Assembly: GCA_963750195.1 (NCBI GenBank)
Contig: CAVVPS010000012.1
Coordinates: 1-64,000 of the forward strand
DNA length: 64,000 bases
Origin: AP-15 sp963750195
GTDB taxonomy: Bacteria > Pseudomonadota > Alphaproteobacteria > ATCC43930 > CGMCC-115725
Direction of reading: 5' to 3'
Every line of letters begins with the position of its first letter. Positions within the stretch are counted from its first letter, which is position 1. Position numbers and translations under genes: made by a program. Positions 18,446 through 26,767 of the stretch are shown one piece after another. The notes beneath the pieces were generated by a model that did no database searches, had not been told where the DNA came from, and saw only the letters and a program-made list of their open reading frames with translations.

Positions 18446-20395
18446 TCAATCTGAGGCGGAGCCGGTCCGGGTGTGGTCGTCTGGCGGTTCCGCGACGAAG
18501 CCGTCGAGTGTGTCGGCCCTGTCGAGCCCCCCGATTTTATCACCCAGGCCATCGGCTCGCAGCAGATCGCGCACCCACCCATGCGCCCCGACAATACGCA
18601 GCGCGATGCCGCGCGCCTCAAGCTCGCTGTGCAGCTCGTGCAGCATGCGCGAGCCGGCAAGATCGAGATAGGGCGACGCCGACAAATCACAGATCACCGT
18701 TCGAATATCCGTCGAACTGGCTGCCCGAACCCGGTGCAAGATGGAAGTCAGGACAGAATCGGCATTGACGTACATCAGCGAGGCTTCCGGGCGCGCTGCG
18801 ATGATGCCGGGCAGCACTTCGTTTTCGGGATGTCGGGCGAGGTCGGAATAGCTGCTAGTGCCGGGAATGCGGCCCAAAAACGCGACGTGCGGGCGCGACA
18901 CTCGGACCAGCAGAATCAGCACCGAAGCCAATGCGGCGAGCAGGATGCCCTCCAGTATCCCCAGAAGAAGCACGGCGGCGAGAGCGATTGCGGCGGCGTA
19001 GAAATCCGGTCGGCTCACGCGCCACATGTGGATCAGCGCCGGCAGATCGAACAATCCGGCGATTGCCGTCAGCACGACCGCAGCCAGTACGGCCTTCGGC
19101 AAGTTTTCCAACAATCCCGTGAGGAAGAGCAGGCACACAGCGAGAGTCAACGAGGCGAACACCAGAGCGAGTGGGGTGCGGGCGCCGGCCTTGTCGTTAA
19201 CGGCCGATTGCGACAGCCCGCCCGCCACCGGGTAGCCGTGCCCAAGCGCCGTCGCGAGATTTGCCGCGCCGATGCCGAGGAGCTCCTGCCGCGAATCGAG
19301 AGCATAGCCGTGTTTTGCGGCGAAGGCGCGGGCGGCGGAGACGCTTTCGATATAGGCGAGCAGCAGGCAGCCGGCGGCCAGCGGAACAATGCCGTCGACA
19401 TCGCTCAGCCGTAGCGCCGGGCCTTCCAACCTCGGCAAACCCGCCGGGATTGTTCCCGTCGTTGGAACCCCGAGAGCAGAAAGTCCGAACACGGACGCGG
19501 CGGCGATCGAGAGTCCAACAACTCCGAGCGCGACCGGCTTTCCCGGCAGCCGGAGCTCGCCGAGCACGAGCAGCATGATCGCGGCGACGCCGATGGCAAG
19601 CACGAGGTAATGCGCCTGGCCGAGTTGCCCGGCAAAAAGGACGGCCCGTTCGAAGAAATTGTGCCCGCCGCCCGCTGTGCCAATCAGGCTCGGCAGCTGA
19701 GTCATGGCGATGGTCAGCCCGGCTCCGGCCTTGAAGCCGACCAGGATGCTGTCGCTGATCAGCTTGACGAGATCGCTCAGCCGCAGCAGCCAAGCGATCA
19801 GGCACAACGCGGCCACAGTAAAGCCGGCCAGGCTGGCGATCTGCGCATAGCGTTGCGCGTCGCCACCCGCCATCGCCCCGACGGTGCTGGCGATCATCAG
19901 GGAGATGGCCGAGGTGGGTCCGATCGCCAGTTGCCGCGACGACCCAAACAGAGCGTAGCCCAGCCCGCCCAGCAGGTAGCCGTAGACGCCGACCTGCGGC
20001 GGCAGGCCAGCGAGCCCAGCATAGGCAAGAGAAACCGGAATCGCGTAGGCTGCCAACGTTACGCCAGCGACGGCATCAGCACGCAACCAAGTGCCCCGGT
20101 ATTCCGCCAGCCAACGTGCAGCCGGTACACGCCAGAGCCAAGTCAGGCTAGCCAATTCAGAATATTCCAGCGCTGCGAGAGGGGCACAATAAACCGGCCG
20201 AGTCTCAAGGGCTATGCAGATCGTCCGCTCTGTGCCGGTACCGTCGGTCCCGACGCCAATGGCGTAGCGCTCTACGTCCTGCCGTCCGAACGGGTGCATC
20301 CAGTCGACGTGCCGTTTGCCGTCGCGTTCAACGTGTTCTCGAAATGGGTTGCCGTGCCGGTGGGTTCGTCCGCGCCATGTAAATGCCAAAGCCAT
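18446..20395 (-). CDS. SulP-family anion permease with STAS domain
   Basis: Sulfate or related anion transporter of the inner membrane (SLC26/SulP). The core starts at RWLAEYRGTWLRADAVAG, with multiple TM helices (PVSLAYAGLAGLPPQVGVYG, LAIGPTSAISLMIAS), GVVGLSIAAASVFG, and a C-terminal cytoplasmic STAS domain (about the last 120 residues, ASLMYVNADSVLTSILHR, DLSASPYLDLAGSRML). The start is uncertain. The frame is open to 20473, which lies inside dispersed repeat copy B; the ATG at 20395 (649 aa) avoids the repeat, but the first 90 residues still do not look like SulP. A later non-ATG start, or capture of foreign sequence at the 5' end, is possible. Confidence 0.85.
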   Translation of the reverse strand: MALAFTWRGRTHRHGNPFREHVERDGKRHVDWMHPFGRQDVERYAIGVGTDGTGTERTICIALETRPVYCAPLAALEYSELASLTWLWRVPAARWLAEYRGTWLRADAVAGVTLAAYAIPVSLAYAGLAGLPPQVGVYGYLLGGLGYALFGSSRQLAIGPTSAISLMIASTVGAMAGGDAQRYAQIASLAGFTVAALCLIAWLLRLSDLVKLISDSILVGFKAGAGLTIAMTQLPSLIGTAGGGHNFFERAVLFAGQLGQAHYLVLAIGVAAIMLLVLGELRLPGKPVALGVVGLSIAAASVFGLSALGVPTTGTIPAGLPRLEGPALRLSDVDGIVPLAAGCLLLAYIESVSAARAFAAKHGYALDSRQELLGIGAANLATALGHGYPVAGGLSQSAVNDKAGARTPLALVFASLTLAVCLLFLTGLLENLPKAVLAAVVLTAIAGLFDLPALIHMWRVSRPDFYAAAIALAAVLLLGILEGILLAALASVLILLVRVSRPHVAFLGRIPGTSSYSDLARHPENEVLPGIIAARPEASLMYVNADSVLTSILHRVRAASSTDIRTVICDLSASPYLDLAGSRMLHELHSELEARGIALRIVGAHGWVRDLLRADGLGDKIGGLDRADTLDGFVAEPPDDHTRTGSASD

Positions 20396-20425
20396 CTCAG
20401 GCCCCATCGTCGGCGGCCCGTTCGA

Positions 20426-20551
20426 CCATTGGTTATTTACAGCCGTGCGCCGGAGTTCCGCAAAATTTGGCATGGGCCGGAAGGCGTTGCCGAATCCATT
20501 TGACTCGGCGACGGCAGGCGTTTTTTGTGCGGCGCAACAAGCTCGCTAAGC
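20426..20551. repeat. dispersed intergenic repeat, copy B
   Basis: Second copy of the roughly 120-bp element at 11431-11551, same orientation. It lies in the divergent intergenic region between sulP and the DUF3141 operon, ends 14 bp before the FNR box, and supplies the first codons of the longest sulP reading frame. Confidence 0.7.
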
Positions 20552-20564
20552 GGTCGTCTGTTCT

Positions 20565-20578
20565 TTGATTTAAATCAA
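20565..20578. promoter_or_regulatory. perfect FNR/FixK box
   Basis: TTGATTTAAATCAA matches the consensus TTGAT-N4-ATCAA exactly and is fully palindromic. It lies 111 bp upstream of the DUF3141 start and 170 bp upstream of the sulP start on the other strand. Regulators of the FNR/FixK/Anr group bind this sequence under low oxygen, so microaerobic or anaerobic control of the 20.7-26.4 kb operon is likely (inference). Confidence 0.8.
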
Positions 20579-20688
20579 GGACACGGCGCGCCAGGCCGTT
20601 ATTCTCCCATAACGCGGGGGGCGAGTTCACAAAACTGAAAAATAAAAGGGAGATTTTATCAACCACGGCTCATAGCTGAGAGGCTGAC

Positions 20689-22914
20689 ATGAAAGGTAAT
20701 CCTGGATCTCCAGTGGCGGAGAAGCCCGCGGACCTACTATCGCCGTGGCCGATGTTTAGGGCGAACGACCTGCTCGATTATTGGGTCGACGCGTGGCAGC
20801 GCTCAATTCTACTGTTGGATGTGTTGCGGCAGCGCGGCAACAACAGCGTCGAACACAACGCCCGCAAGGTGCCGAACGTGCTCAGCTTTGAAGCCGAGCT
20901 GGTGCTCGACGGCCGCTCGCTGCCGCGGCCGGTGAATTACGGGTTGGTGCGGATCATCCCGCCTAAAGGCACATCCACCGACCAGAACAAGCGACCGTTT
21001 ATCGTGTTCGACCCGCGCGCCGGACATGGCCCCGGGATCGGCGGCATGAAGCACGACAGCGAGATCGGCGTCGCGCTCGCCGCCGGCCATCCCTGCTATT
21101 TCGTCGGCTTTCTGCCGGACCCGATGCCTGGCCAGACGATCGAGGATGTGTGCGAAGCCGAAGCCCGCTTTGTCGAGGAGGTCGTCAAGCGTCACCCGAA
21201 CGCCGAGGGCAAGCCTTGTCTGATCGGCAACTGCCAGGCCGGCTGGCAAATCATGATGATGGCCGCAATTCACCCGGAACATGTCGGCCCGCTCATGCTC
21301 GCCGGATCGCCGCTCTCCTACTGGGCCGGCGTGCACGGCAAGAACCCGATGCGCTATCTCGGCGGCCTGCTGGGCGGAACCTGGCTCACCTCGCTTGCCG
21401 GTGATCTCGGCAACGGCATCTTCGACGGCGCCAACCTGGTCGCGAATTTCGAATCACTACACCCCGACAACACCTATTGGAAGAAAATCTACAACGTCTA
21501 TTCGAAGGTCGACACCGAGCCGCCGCGGTTTCTCGAATTCGAGAAATGGTGGGGCAGCCCGGTGCTGCTGAATGCTGGGGAAATGCAGGCGATTGCCGAC
21601 CAATTGTTCGTCGGCAACAAGCTCGCATCGGGCGAACTGCGCAGCTCAAACGGCTCGCGTATCGACCTGCGCAACATCAAATCGCCGATCATCGTGTTCT
21701 GCTCTTGGGGCGACGACATCACGCCACCGCAGCAGGCACTCGACTGGATCGTCGACCTCTACGATCATGAGGACGAGATCATCAAAGCCGGCCAGACGAT
21801 CATCTATTGCCTGCATCAGAGCATTGGGCATCTCGGCATCTTTGTCTCGGGAAAGGTGGCGACGAAGGAGCACGAGGAGTTTGCCAATGCGATGGACATG
21901 ATCGATTTGATGCCACCCGGGCTTTATGAGGCGGTGATCACGGGGCTCGACGAAACGGTCGAAAACCCCGAGCTGGTGCAGGGCAACTACCTGTTCACTC
22001 TCGAGACCCGCAAGCTCGACGACATTCGCAAGATCGGTGGCAACAGCCCCGAAGACGACCGCGCATTCGCGACGGTTGCCCAAGTTTCCGAAATCACTCA
22101 AGGCGTCTATAGCACCGTGATGCGGCCGGCAGTGCGCGCGATGGTGACGGAGACGAGCGCCGATCTCATGCGGCGCAGTCATCCGAACCGCCTTCGCTTC
22201 GAGACGTTTGCCGATGAGAACCCCTTCATGCGGCCCGTTGCGGATTGGGCCAAGGCCGTGCGCGAGAATCGGTGTCCGGTGAACCTGGGCAATCCGTTCC
22301 TCGCCTTCGAGCACATGATGTCGGACATGATCGCGAGTGGGCTCGAAATGTGGGGGAAGGCGCGCGACGCCGCGACGGAAGCGTTCTTCTTCAATACCTA
22401 CAGCTCTCCGGTTGTGCAGGCGATGGTCGGTCTGCGCGCCGACGACACGTCGGTGAGCCGCCGCATCGGGCGCGATGTAGCGCGAGAGGCCGCCGCCCAA
22501 CAAGCGGCTGCCCATCTCGAGCAGCAGATCGACCAGGGCGGCCTAATCGAGGCGGCGGTGCGCGCGCTGATTTACGTGCGCCTGCCGGAGGGCAAGGTCG
22601 ACGAGCGCGGCTTTGCCGCCTTGAAGCAGATCAGCGCCGAGCTGCCGGCGGCCAAGCGGGTCGGTCTCGCCCGGTTCAAGGAGATCGTCAAGGAGCAATA
22701 CCTGATCCTGCTGTTGGACCCAGAGCGAGCGATTTCGGCGCTTCCGAAGCTGTTGCCGAGCAATCGCCGGCAGTGCGACGAGGCGCTGGCTTTGGTGCGT
22801 CGCGTCCTCGCTGCGCGCGGCGCTCTGCCCGAGGAGGGCCGCCGCAGGCTCGAGCGCATCGAGGCGATGTTCGCTGGTCCGCCCCCCGAGGTCGGCCAAA
22901 ACAAGGCAGCGTAG
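20689..22914 (+). CDS. DUF3141 protein, PHA-synthase-like alpha/beta hydrolase
   Basis: 741 aa cytosolic protein of the DUF3141 family, related to polyhydroxyalkanoate synthases. Residues about 95-400 form an alpha/beta-hydrolase fold with GNCQAGW (nucleophile Cys182; PhaC has GxCxGG, here Ala replaces the first Gly), CSWGDDITPP (Asp342 or Asp343) and SIGHLGIFVSG (His381), so a complete Cys-Asp-His triad is present. The C-terminal 340 residues are helical and unassigned. GAGAGG precedes the ATG. It is first of five same-strand genes behind the FNR box. No phasin or PhaR is nearby. The reaction is not known; an acyl-CoA or acyl-phosphate substrate is plausible from its neighbours. Confidence 0.88.
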   Translation: MKGNPGSPVAEKPADLLSPWPMFRANDLLDYWVDAWQRSILLLDVLRQRGNNSVEHNARKVPNVLSFEAELVLDGRSLPRPVNYGLVRIIPPKGTSTDQNKRPFIVFDPRAGHGPGIGGMKHDSEIGVALAAGHPCYFVGFLPDPMPGQTIEDVCEAEARFVEEVVKRHPNAEGKPCLIGNCQAGWQIMMMAAIHPEHVGPLMLAGSPLSYWAGVHGKNPMRYLGGLLGGTWLTSLAGDLGNGIFDGANLVANFESLHPDNTYWKKIYNVYSKVDTEPPRFLEFEKWWGSPVLLNAGEMQAIADQLFVGNKLASGELRSSNGSRIDLRNIKSPIIVFCSWGDDITPPQQALDWIVDLYDHEDEIIKAGQTIIYCLHQSIGHLGIFVSGKVATKEHEEFANAMDMIDLMPPGLYEAVITGLDETVENPELVQGNYLFTLETRKLDDIRKIGGNSPEDDRAFATVAQVSEITQGVYSTVMRPAVRAMVTETSADLMRRSHPNRLRFETFADENPFMRPVADWAKAVRENRCPVNLGNPFLAFEHMMSDMIASGLEMWGKARDAATEAFFFNTYSSPVVQAMVGLRADDTSVSRRIGRDVAREAAAQQAAAHLEQQIDQGGLIEAAVRALIYVRLPEGKVDERGFAALKQISAELPAAKRVGLARFKEIVKEQYLILLLDPERAISALPKLLPSNRRQCDEALALVRRVLAARGALPEEGRRRLERIEAMFAGPPPEVGQNKAA

Positions 22915-22947
22915 GCCGGCGAGGGATGGGGAGGGATGGGGTAAGCG

Positions 22948-23901
22948 ATGGAAACCAAAGATGACGGGCCACGTGAGCGATACGACCGGCTGGTGCACGC
23001 CGCGCAGCAGCTGCCACCGGTGACGACGGCGGTTGCACATCCTTGCGACAAGATCTCGATCGAGGCCGTGGTCGAGGCGGCGAAATTGGGACTTATCGCC
23101 CCGATCCTGGTCGGGCCGGGAGCGCGCATTCGGGAGGCGGCAAAACAGGCGGAAGCCGACATATCGAGCTTCCCGCTGGAGGAAGCGGCGCACAGCCATG
23201 ATTCGGCGGCCAAGGCGGTCGAACTCATCCGGCAAGGGAAGGCGGAGGCCCTGATGAAGGGCAGCCTGCATACCGATGAGCTGATGGGCGCCGTGGTCGC
23301 GCGGGAGACCGGCATTCGCACGGCGCGGCGGATCAGCCATTGCTTTGTGATGGATGTCCCCGGCCACAAGGATCCTTTGATCATCACCGATGCTGCGGTC
23401 AACATCGCCCCGAGCCTTGCCGACAAGGTCGACATCGTGCAGAACGCGATCGACCTCGGCCATGCGCTGGGATTTCCGGAAGTGCGGGTGGCGATCATGT
23501 CGGCGATGGAGACGGTCAACCCTACCGTCCCGTCGACGATCGAAGCGGCGGCGCTGTGCAAGATGGCGGAGCGGGGCCAGATCACCGGCGGGACCCTCGA
23601 TGGCCCGCTGGCGCTCGATAACGCGATCAACGAGGAAGCCGCGGCCATCAAGCATATTGTCTCCCCGGTGGCCGGGCGCGCCAACGTGCTGGTTGTGCCG
23701 GACCTCGAATCCGGCAACATGCTGGCCAAGAGCCTTTCCTTTCTCGCCGGCGCAGCAGCGGCCGGCATTGTCCTCGGCGCCCGTGTTCCGATCATTCTGA
23801 CCAGCCGAGCCGACAGCGTCATTACCCGGCTCGCGTCGTGCGCGGTCGCGAGCCTGATGGCAGAGGCGCGACGCCGCAATGCGACCGCGGCAATAAGATG
23901 A
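22948..23901 (+). CDS. phosphate acetyl/butyryltransferase
   Basis: 317 aa enzyme interconverting acyl-CoA and acyl phosphate. The PTA/PTB domain fills the protein: TAVAHPCDKISIEAVVEAA, LMKGSLHTDELMGAVV, RTARRISHCFVMDVPGH, SAMETVNPTVPSTIEAA, GGTLDGPLALDNAI and VLVVPDLESGNMLAKSLSFL. It lacks the N-terminal MaoC hydratase domain of the bifunctional relatives with which it is often named. The start is a GGGG-preceded ATG 33 nt after DUF3141, and the stop overlaps the fabI start (ATGA). With acetate kinase it would convert acetyl-CoA to acetate plus ATP, or assimilate acetyl phosphate from phosphoketolase. Confidence 0.93.
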   Translation: METKDDGPRERYDRLVHAAQQLPPVTTAVAHPCDKISIEAVVEAAKLGLIAPILVGPGARIREAAKQAEADISSFPLEEAAHSHDSAAKAVELIRQGKAEALMKGSLHTDELMGAVVARETGIRTARRISHCFVMDVPGHKDPLIITDAAVNIAPSLADKVDIVQNAIDLGHALGFPEVRVAIMSAMETVNPTVPSTIEAAALCKMAERGQITGGTLDGPLALDNAINEEAAAIKHIVSPVAGRANVLVVPDLESGNMLAKSLSFLAGAAAAGIVLGARVPIILTSRADSVITRLASCAVASLMAEARRRNATAAIR

Positions 23902-24701
23902 CTGAGACAAATAGAGTGCCTCCCGAACTTACCCGCTCCTCGATCCTGAAAGGCAAAAAGGCACTGATCGTCGGCGTGGCCAATGACCGCTCTATCGCCT
24001 GGGGATGCGCCGAGGCGATGCACCAGTCTGGCGCCGAAATCGCGATGACCTATCTCAACGACAAGGCGCGGCCTTATGTCGAGCCGTTGGCATCGGCGGT
24101 TGAGGCGTCTCTCCTGCTGCCGTTGGAGGTTCGTGAGCCGGCGCAGGTCGATGCATTATTCGAGGCGATCACCACAAAGTGGGGACGGCTCGACATTCTC
24201 GTACACTCGATCGCCTTTGCTCCGCGGCAAGCGCTGGAGGGCCGGGTTACCGATTGTCCCCGTGATGGTTTCCTGACCGCGATGGATGTCTCGTGCTGGT
24301 CATTGCTCGACCTGACCTGCCGCGCGGAAAAGCTGATGACCGGGGGCGGAGCGATCTTCGCGATGAGCTATCACGGCGCCAACGAGGTCATCGAGAATTA
24401 CGGGATCATGGGTCCGGTCAAGGCGGCGCTCGAATCCGCGGTGCGCTACCTGGCCGCCGAGCTCGGGCCCAAGGGCATCCGCGTGCACGCGATCAGCCCC
24501 GGCCCGCTGGCGACCCGCGCCGCTTCAGGCATTCCCGATTTTGATGCGCTGATGGAGCGTGTGGCTGAGCGTGCACCGGCGCGCCGTCTGGTGACCATCG
24601 AGGAGGTGGGTGCGGCATGCGCGTTCCTGTCTAGCTCCTACGCCAGGGCGATGACCGGCGACACGATCTATATCGACGGCGGCTATCACATCCTCGGCTG
24701 A
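23898..24701 (+). CDS. fabI: enoyl-[acyl-carrier-protein] reductase, FabI type
   Basis: 267 aa NAD(P)H-dependent SDR-type reductase. The FabI nucleotide motif is LKGKKALIVGVANDRSIAWGCA (G-x5-SIAWG form). HSIAFAPRQALEGRV and the active-site pair Tyr-x6-Lys in SYHGANEVIENYGIMGPVKA follow, with the end TGDTIYIDGGYHILG. The ATG at 23898 overlaps the upstream stop. A FabI paralogue inside a phosphotransacetylase/acetate kinase operon is unlikely to be the main fatty-acid enzyme. It may reduce a different enoyl thioester or act as an NADH sink under low oxygen (inference). Confidence 0.92.
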   Translation: MTETNRVPPELTRSSILKGKKALIVGVANDRSIAWGCAEAMHQSGAEIAMTYLNDKARPYVEPLASAVEASLLLPLEVREPAQVDALFEAITTKWGRLDILVHSIAFAPRQALEGRVTDCPRDGFLTAMDVSCWSLLDLTCRAEKLMTGGGAIFAMSYHGANEVIENYGIMGPVKAALESAVRYLAAELGPKGIRVHAISPGPLATRAASGIPDFDALMERVAERAPARRLVTIEEVGAACAFLSSSYARAMTGDTIYIDGGYHILG

Positions 24702-24716
24702 GGGACTCACCCCCTT

Positions 24717-25901
24717 ATGAACGCAGCATCTGCAGAGCCGCTGATCGGTGTGATCAACGCCGGTTCTTCGTCACTAAAGTTCAGCTTTTATGAGGGCGAA
24801 AAGCGACTGTTGACCGGCCAGGTCGACGGCATCGGGGTACGCCCCAAAGCAAGTGCCAGCGGGCCCGATGGCGAGTCTATCGCCCCGCCCGACCTCGGCG
24901 GCAAGCCGGCTACGGCGCCGAGCGAACTGCTGCCGGCGATCATCCCATGGGCGCGCGAACAACTCGGCGGCCGGCAGCTGGCCGCTCTCGGCCACCGCGT
25001 CGTCCATGGCGGTATGCGTTACTCGCGGCCGGCGCGGGTCACACCCGAATTGCTGGTCGAGCTCGAGGCACTGGTACCATTGGCGCCGCTGCACGAGCCA
25101 CACAATTTGGCGCCGATCAAAATGGCGCTGAAACTAAATCCCGACCTGCCGCAGGTGGCGTGCTTCGATACCGCCTTTCACCGCACCGCACCCGAGGTCG
25201 AGCAGGCCTTCGCCCTACCCTATTCGTTTTACGAGGAGGGCATCAGGCGCTACGGCTTTCACGGACTCTCATACGAATACATTGCTTCAGTCCTGCCGCA
25301 GCGTGCGCCGGAGATTGCCAATGGCCGCGTCGTCGTCGCCCATCTCGGCAATGGCTGTTCGGCCTGTGCGATGAGGGATCGCGTGTCGGTCGCGACGACG
25401 ATGGGATTCACCGCGCTCGACGGGCTGCCGATGGGAACCCGCTGCGGCGAGCTCGATGCCGGTGTCGTGCTGCACCTGATCCAGCAGAAGAACATGCAGC
25501 CGGACGCGCTCGTTGATCTCCTCTATCGCCGTTCGGGCCTGCTCGGGCTCTCCGGGGTCTCGTCCGATTTCCGCGAATTGCTGGCCAGCGATCAACCTCG
25601 TGCACGCTTTGCGGTCGAGGTCTTTTGTTACCGAGTTGGCCGTCACATCGCCTCGCTCGCTGCTGCGCTCGGCGGAATCGACGGCGTCGTTTTCACCGCC
25701 GGGGTCGGCGAGAACGCTGCACCGGTACGCGGCGCCATCTGTCGCGCCTGCGCGTGGCTCGGGTTGGAACTAGATGAAGCCGCCAACCGGGAACACCGCG
25801 AGCGTATCAGCGCGCTTGGCAGCCGAGTTGCGGCATTTGTGATCAAGACCGACGAAAACCTGATGATTGCCCGCCATGCCCGCGCGCTGGTAGGAAGCTG
25901 A
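24717..25901 (+). CDS. ackA: acetate/propionate kinase
   Basis: 394 aa cytosolic kinase (acetyl phosphate + ADP to acetate + ATP). Motifs: VINAGSSSLKFSFYE at the N-terminus, GHRVVHGG, FDTAFHRTAPEVEQAF, RRYGFHGLSYEYI, VAHLGNGCSACAM, MGFTALDGLPMGTRCGELD, and the C-terminal GVVFTAGVGENAAPVR. All substrate and nucleotide residues expected for the family appear present. It starts 16 nt after fabI. With phosphoketolase at 4.5-6.9 kb it completes a route from pentose phosphates to acetate with substrate-level ATP formation. Confidence 0.96.
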   Translation: MNAASAEPLIGVINAGSSSLKFSFYEGEKRLLTGQVDGIGVRPKASASGPDGESIAPPDLGGKPATAPSELLPAIIPWAREQLGGRQLAALGHRVVHGGMRYSRPARVTPELLVELEALVPLAPLHEPHNLAPIKMALKLNPDLPQVACFDTAFHRTAPEVEQAFALPYSFYEEGIRRYGFHGLSYEYIASVLPQRAPEIANGRVVVAHLGNGCSACAMRDRVSVATTMGFTALDGLPMGTRCGELDAGVVLHLIQQKNMQPDALVDLLYRRSGLLGLSGVSSDFRELLASDQPRARFAVEVFCYRVGRHIASLAAALGGIDGVVFTAGVGENAAPVRGAICRACAWLGLELDEAANREHRERISALGSRVAAFVIKTDENLMIARHARALVGS

Positions 25902-25924
25902 CGAAGGCACGATGGAGGGAGTTC

Positions 25925-26392
25925 ATGTCCGAGAATCGGAGCGCGCCCCAGCCAACAGGGGGAAGCAGTTTTTCGGCCACCGATCTGAGGCGCCGGATGG
26001 CCGATCGCGAGGCGGCCAAAGCTGCCGAAGAAATGCGCCACATGAAGGAGCAAGAAGAAAAGCAGAAGGCCGTGATGGAGGAATTTCGCAAAGCGCCAGA
26101 CCGGACGCCAGAGCAGCTGATGCAGCTCGTCACGCAATTGGTAGACCGCGCCGCCGAGCGCGGGCAGAGCGAAGTTCAAATCTATCGCTTTCCAAATAGC
26201 CTCTGCACCGACCGCGGCCGGCGGATAAACAACGCGGAGCCTGAGTGGGAAAAGACCCTGGAGGGGCGTCCTAAGCTTGCTTACGAATTCTGGCACGAGC
26301 ATCTGGCGCCGCTCGGCTTCCATCTCAAGGCTCAGGTACTGGAGTATCCGGGCGGAATGCCGGGAGACATCGGTTTTTTTCTTACCTGGTAG
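25925..26392 (+). CDS. small coiled-coil protein of unknown function
   Basis: 155 aa, start 24 nt after ackA with GGGAG upstream. Residues about 20-60 form a charged coiled coil (RRMADREAAKAAEEMRHMKEQEEKQKAVMEEF), followed by a globular alpha/beta part (PEQLMQLVTQLVDRAAERGQ, VQIYRFPNSLCTDRGRRINN, FWHEHLAPLGFHLKAQVLEY). No signal peptide or TM. No family recognised. Position and spacing make it the last gene of the FNR-box operon. Confidence 0.78.
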   Translation: MSENRSAPQPTGGSSFSATDLRRRMADREAAKAAEEMRHMKEQEEKQKAVMEEFRKAPDRTPEQLMQLVTQLVDRAAERGQSEVQIYRFPNSLCTDRGRRINNAEPEWEKTLEGRPKLAYEFWHEHLAPLGFHLKAQVLEYPGGMPGDIGFFLTW

Positions 26393-26767
26393 CTTCTGCC
26401 GGTGAGCGGCCCGCCATCCCCTTCACAACGGGTTCGCGGTGACGCCATGGGCGATGACACTGAGCTGAACCGTCCAGCCCGCCGCGGCCATTATCGTGTC
26501 GTTGCCGGCAGGTTTTCGTCGAGGACCAGGACCGCGAATACGATCTGACCAGGTCCTGGACGTCGTTGGCACACGGCGAGGCCACCGCGCAGCCCCTGCC
26601 CCGACTTTTGCCAGTTAACTCGACATTTGCAGTTAAATAGATCCGCGGCCGGATTGTGCGCCCCACCCGTGGCGGCGAGGTTTGTGCCGCAGTCCCGACA
26701 TGAACGCCACAACTCCGCCGTAATCGAACCGTTCTGGCAATTAAGGAAGCCTCGTAAGGGTGTCATT
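26393..26767. other. intergenic region, nothing supported
   Basis: 375 bp between the operon end and the FecR-type gene. Contains AT-richer sequence near 26615-26640 with CAGTTAA twice, which could hold the promoter of the downstream gene. A minus-strand frame of 97 codons (26491-26784) overlaps the downstream start and has no recognisable features. Confidence 0.5.

Noticed and set aside
20433..20666. Minus-strand 77-codon frame spanning repeat copy B and the FNR box
   Set aside because: It covers a regulatory region and repeat; the equivalent frame is not conserved in repeat copy A.
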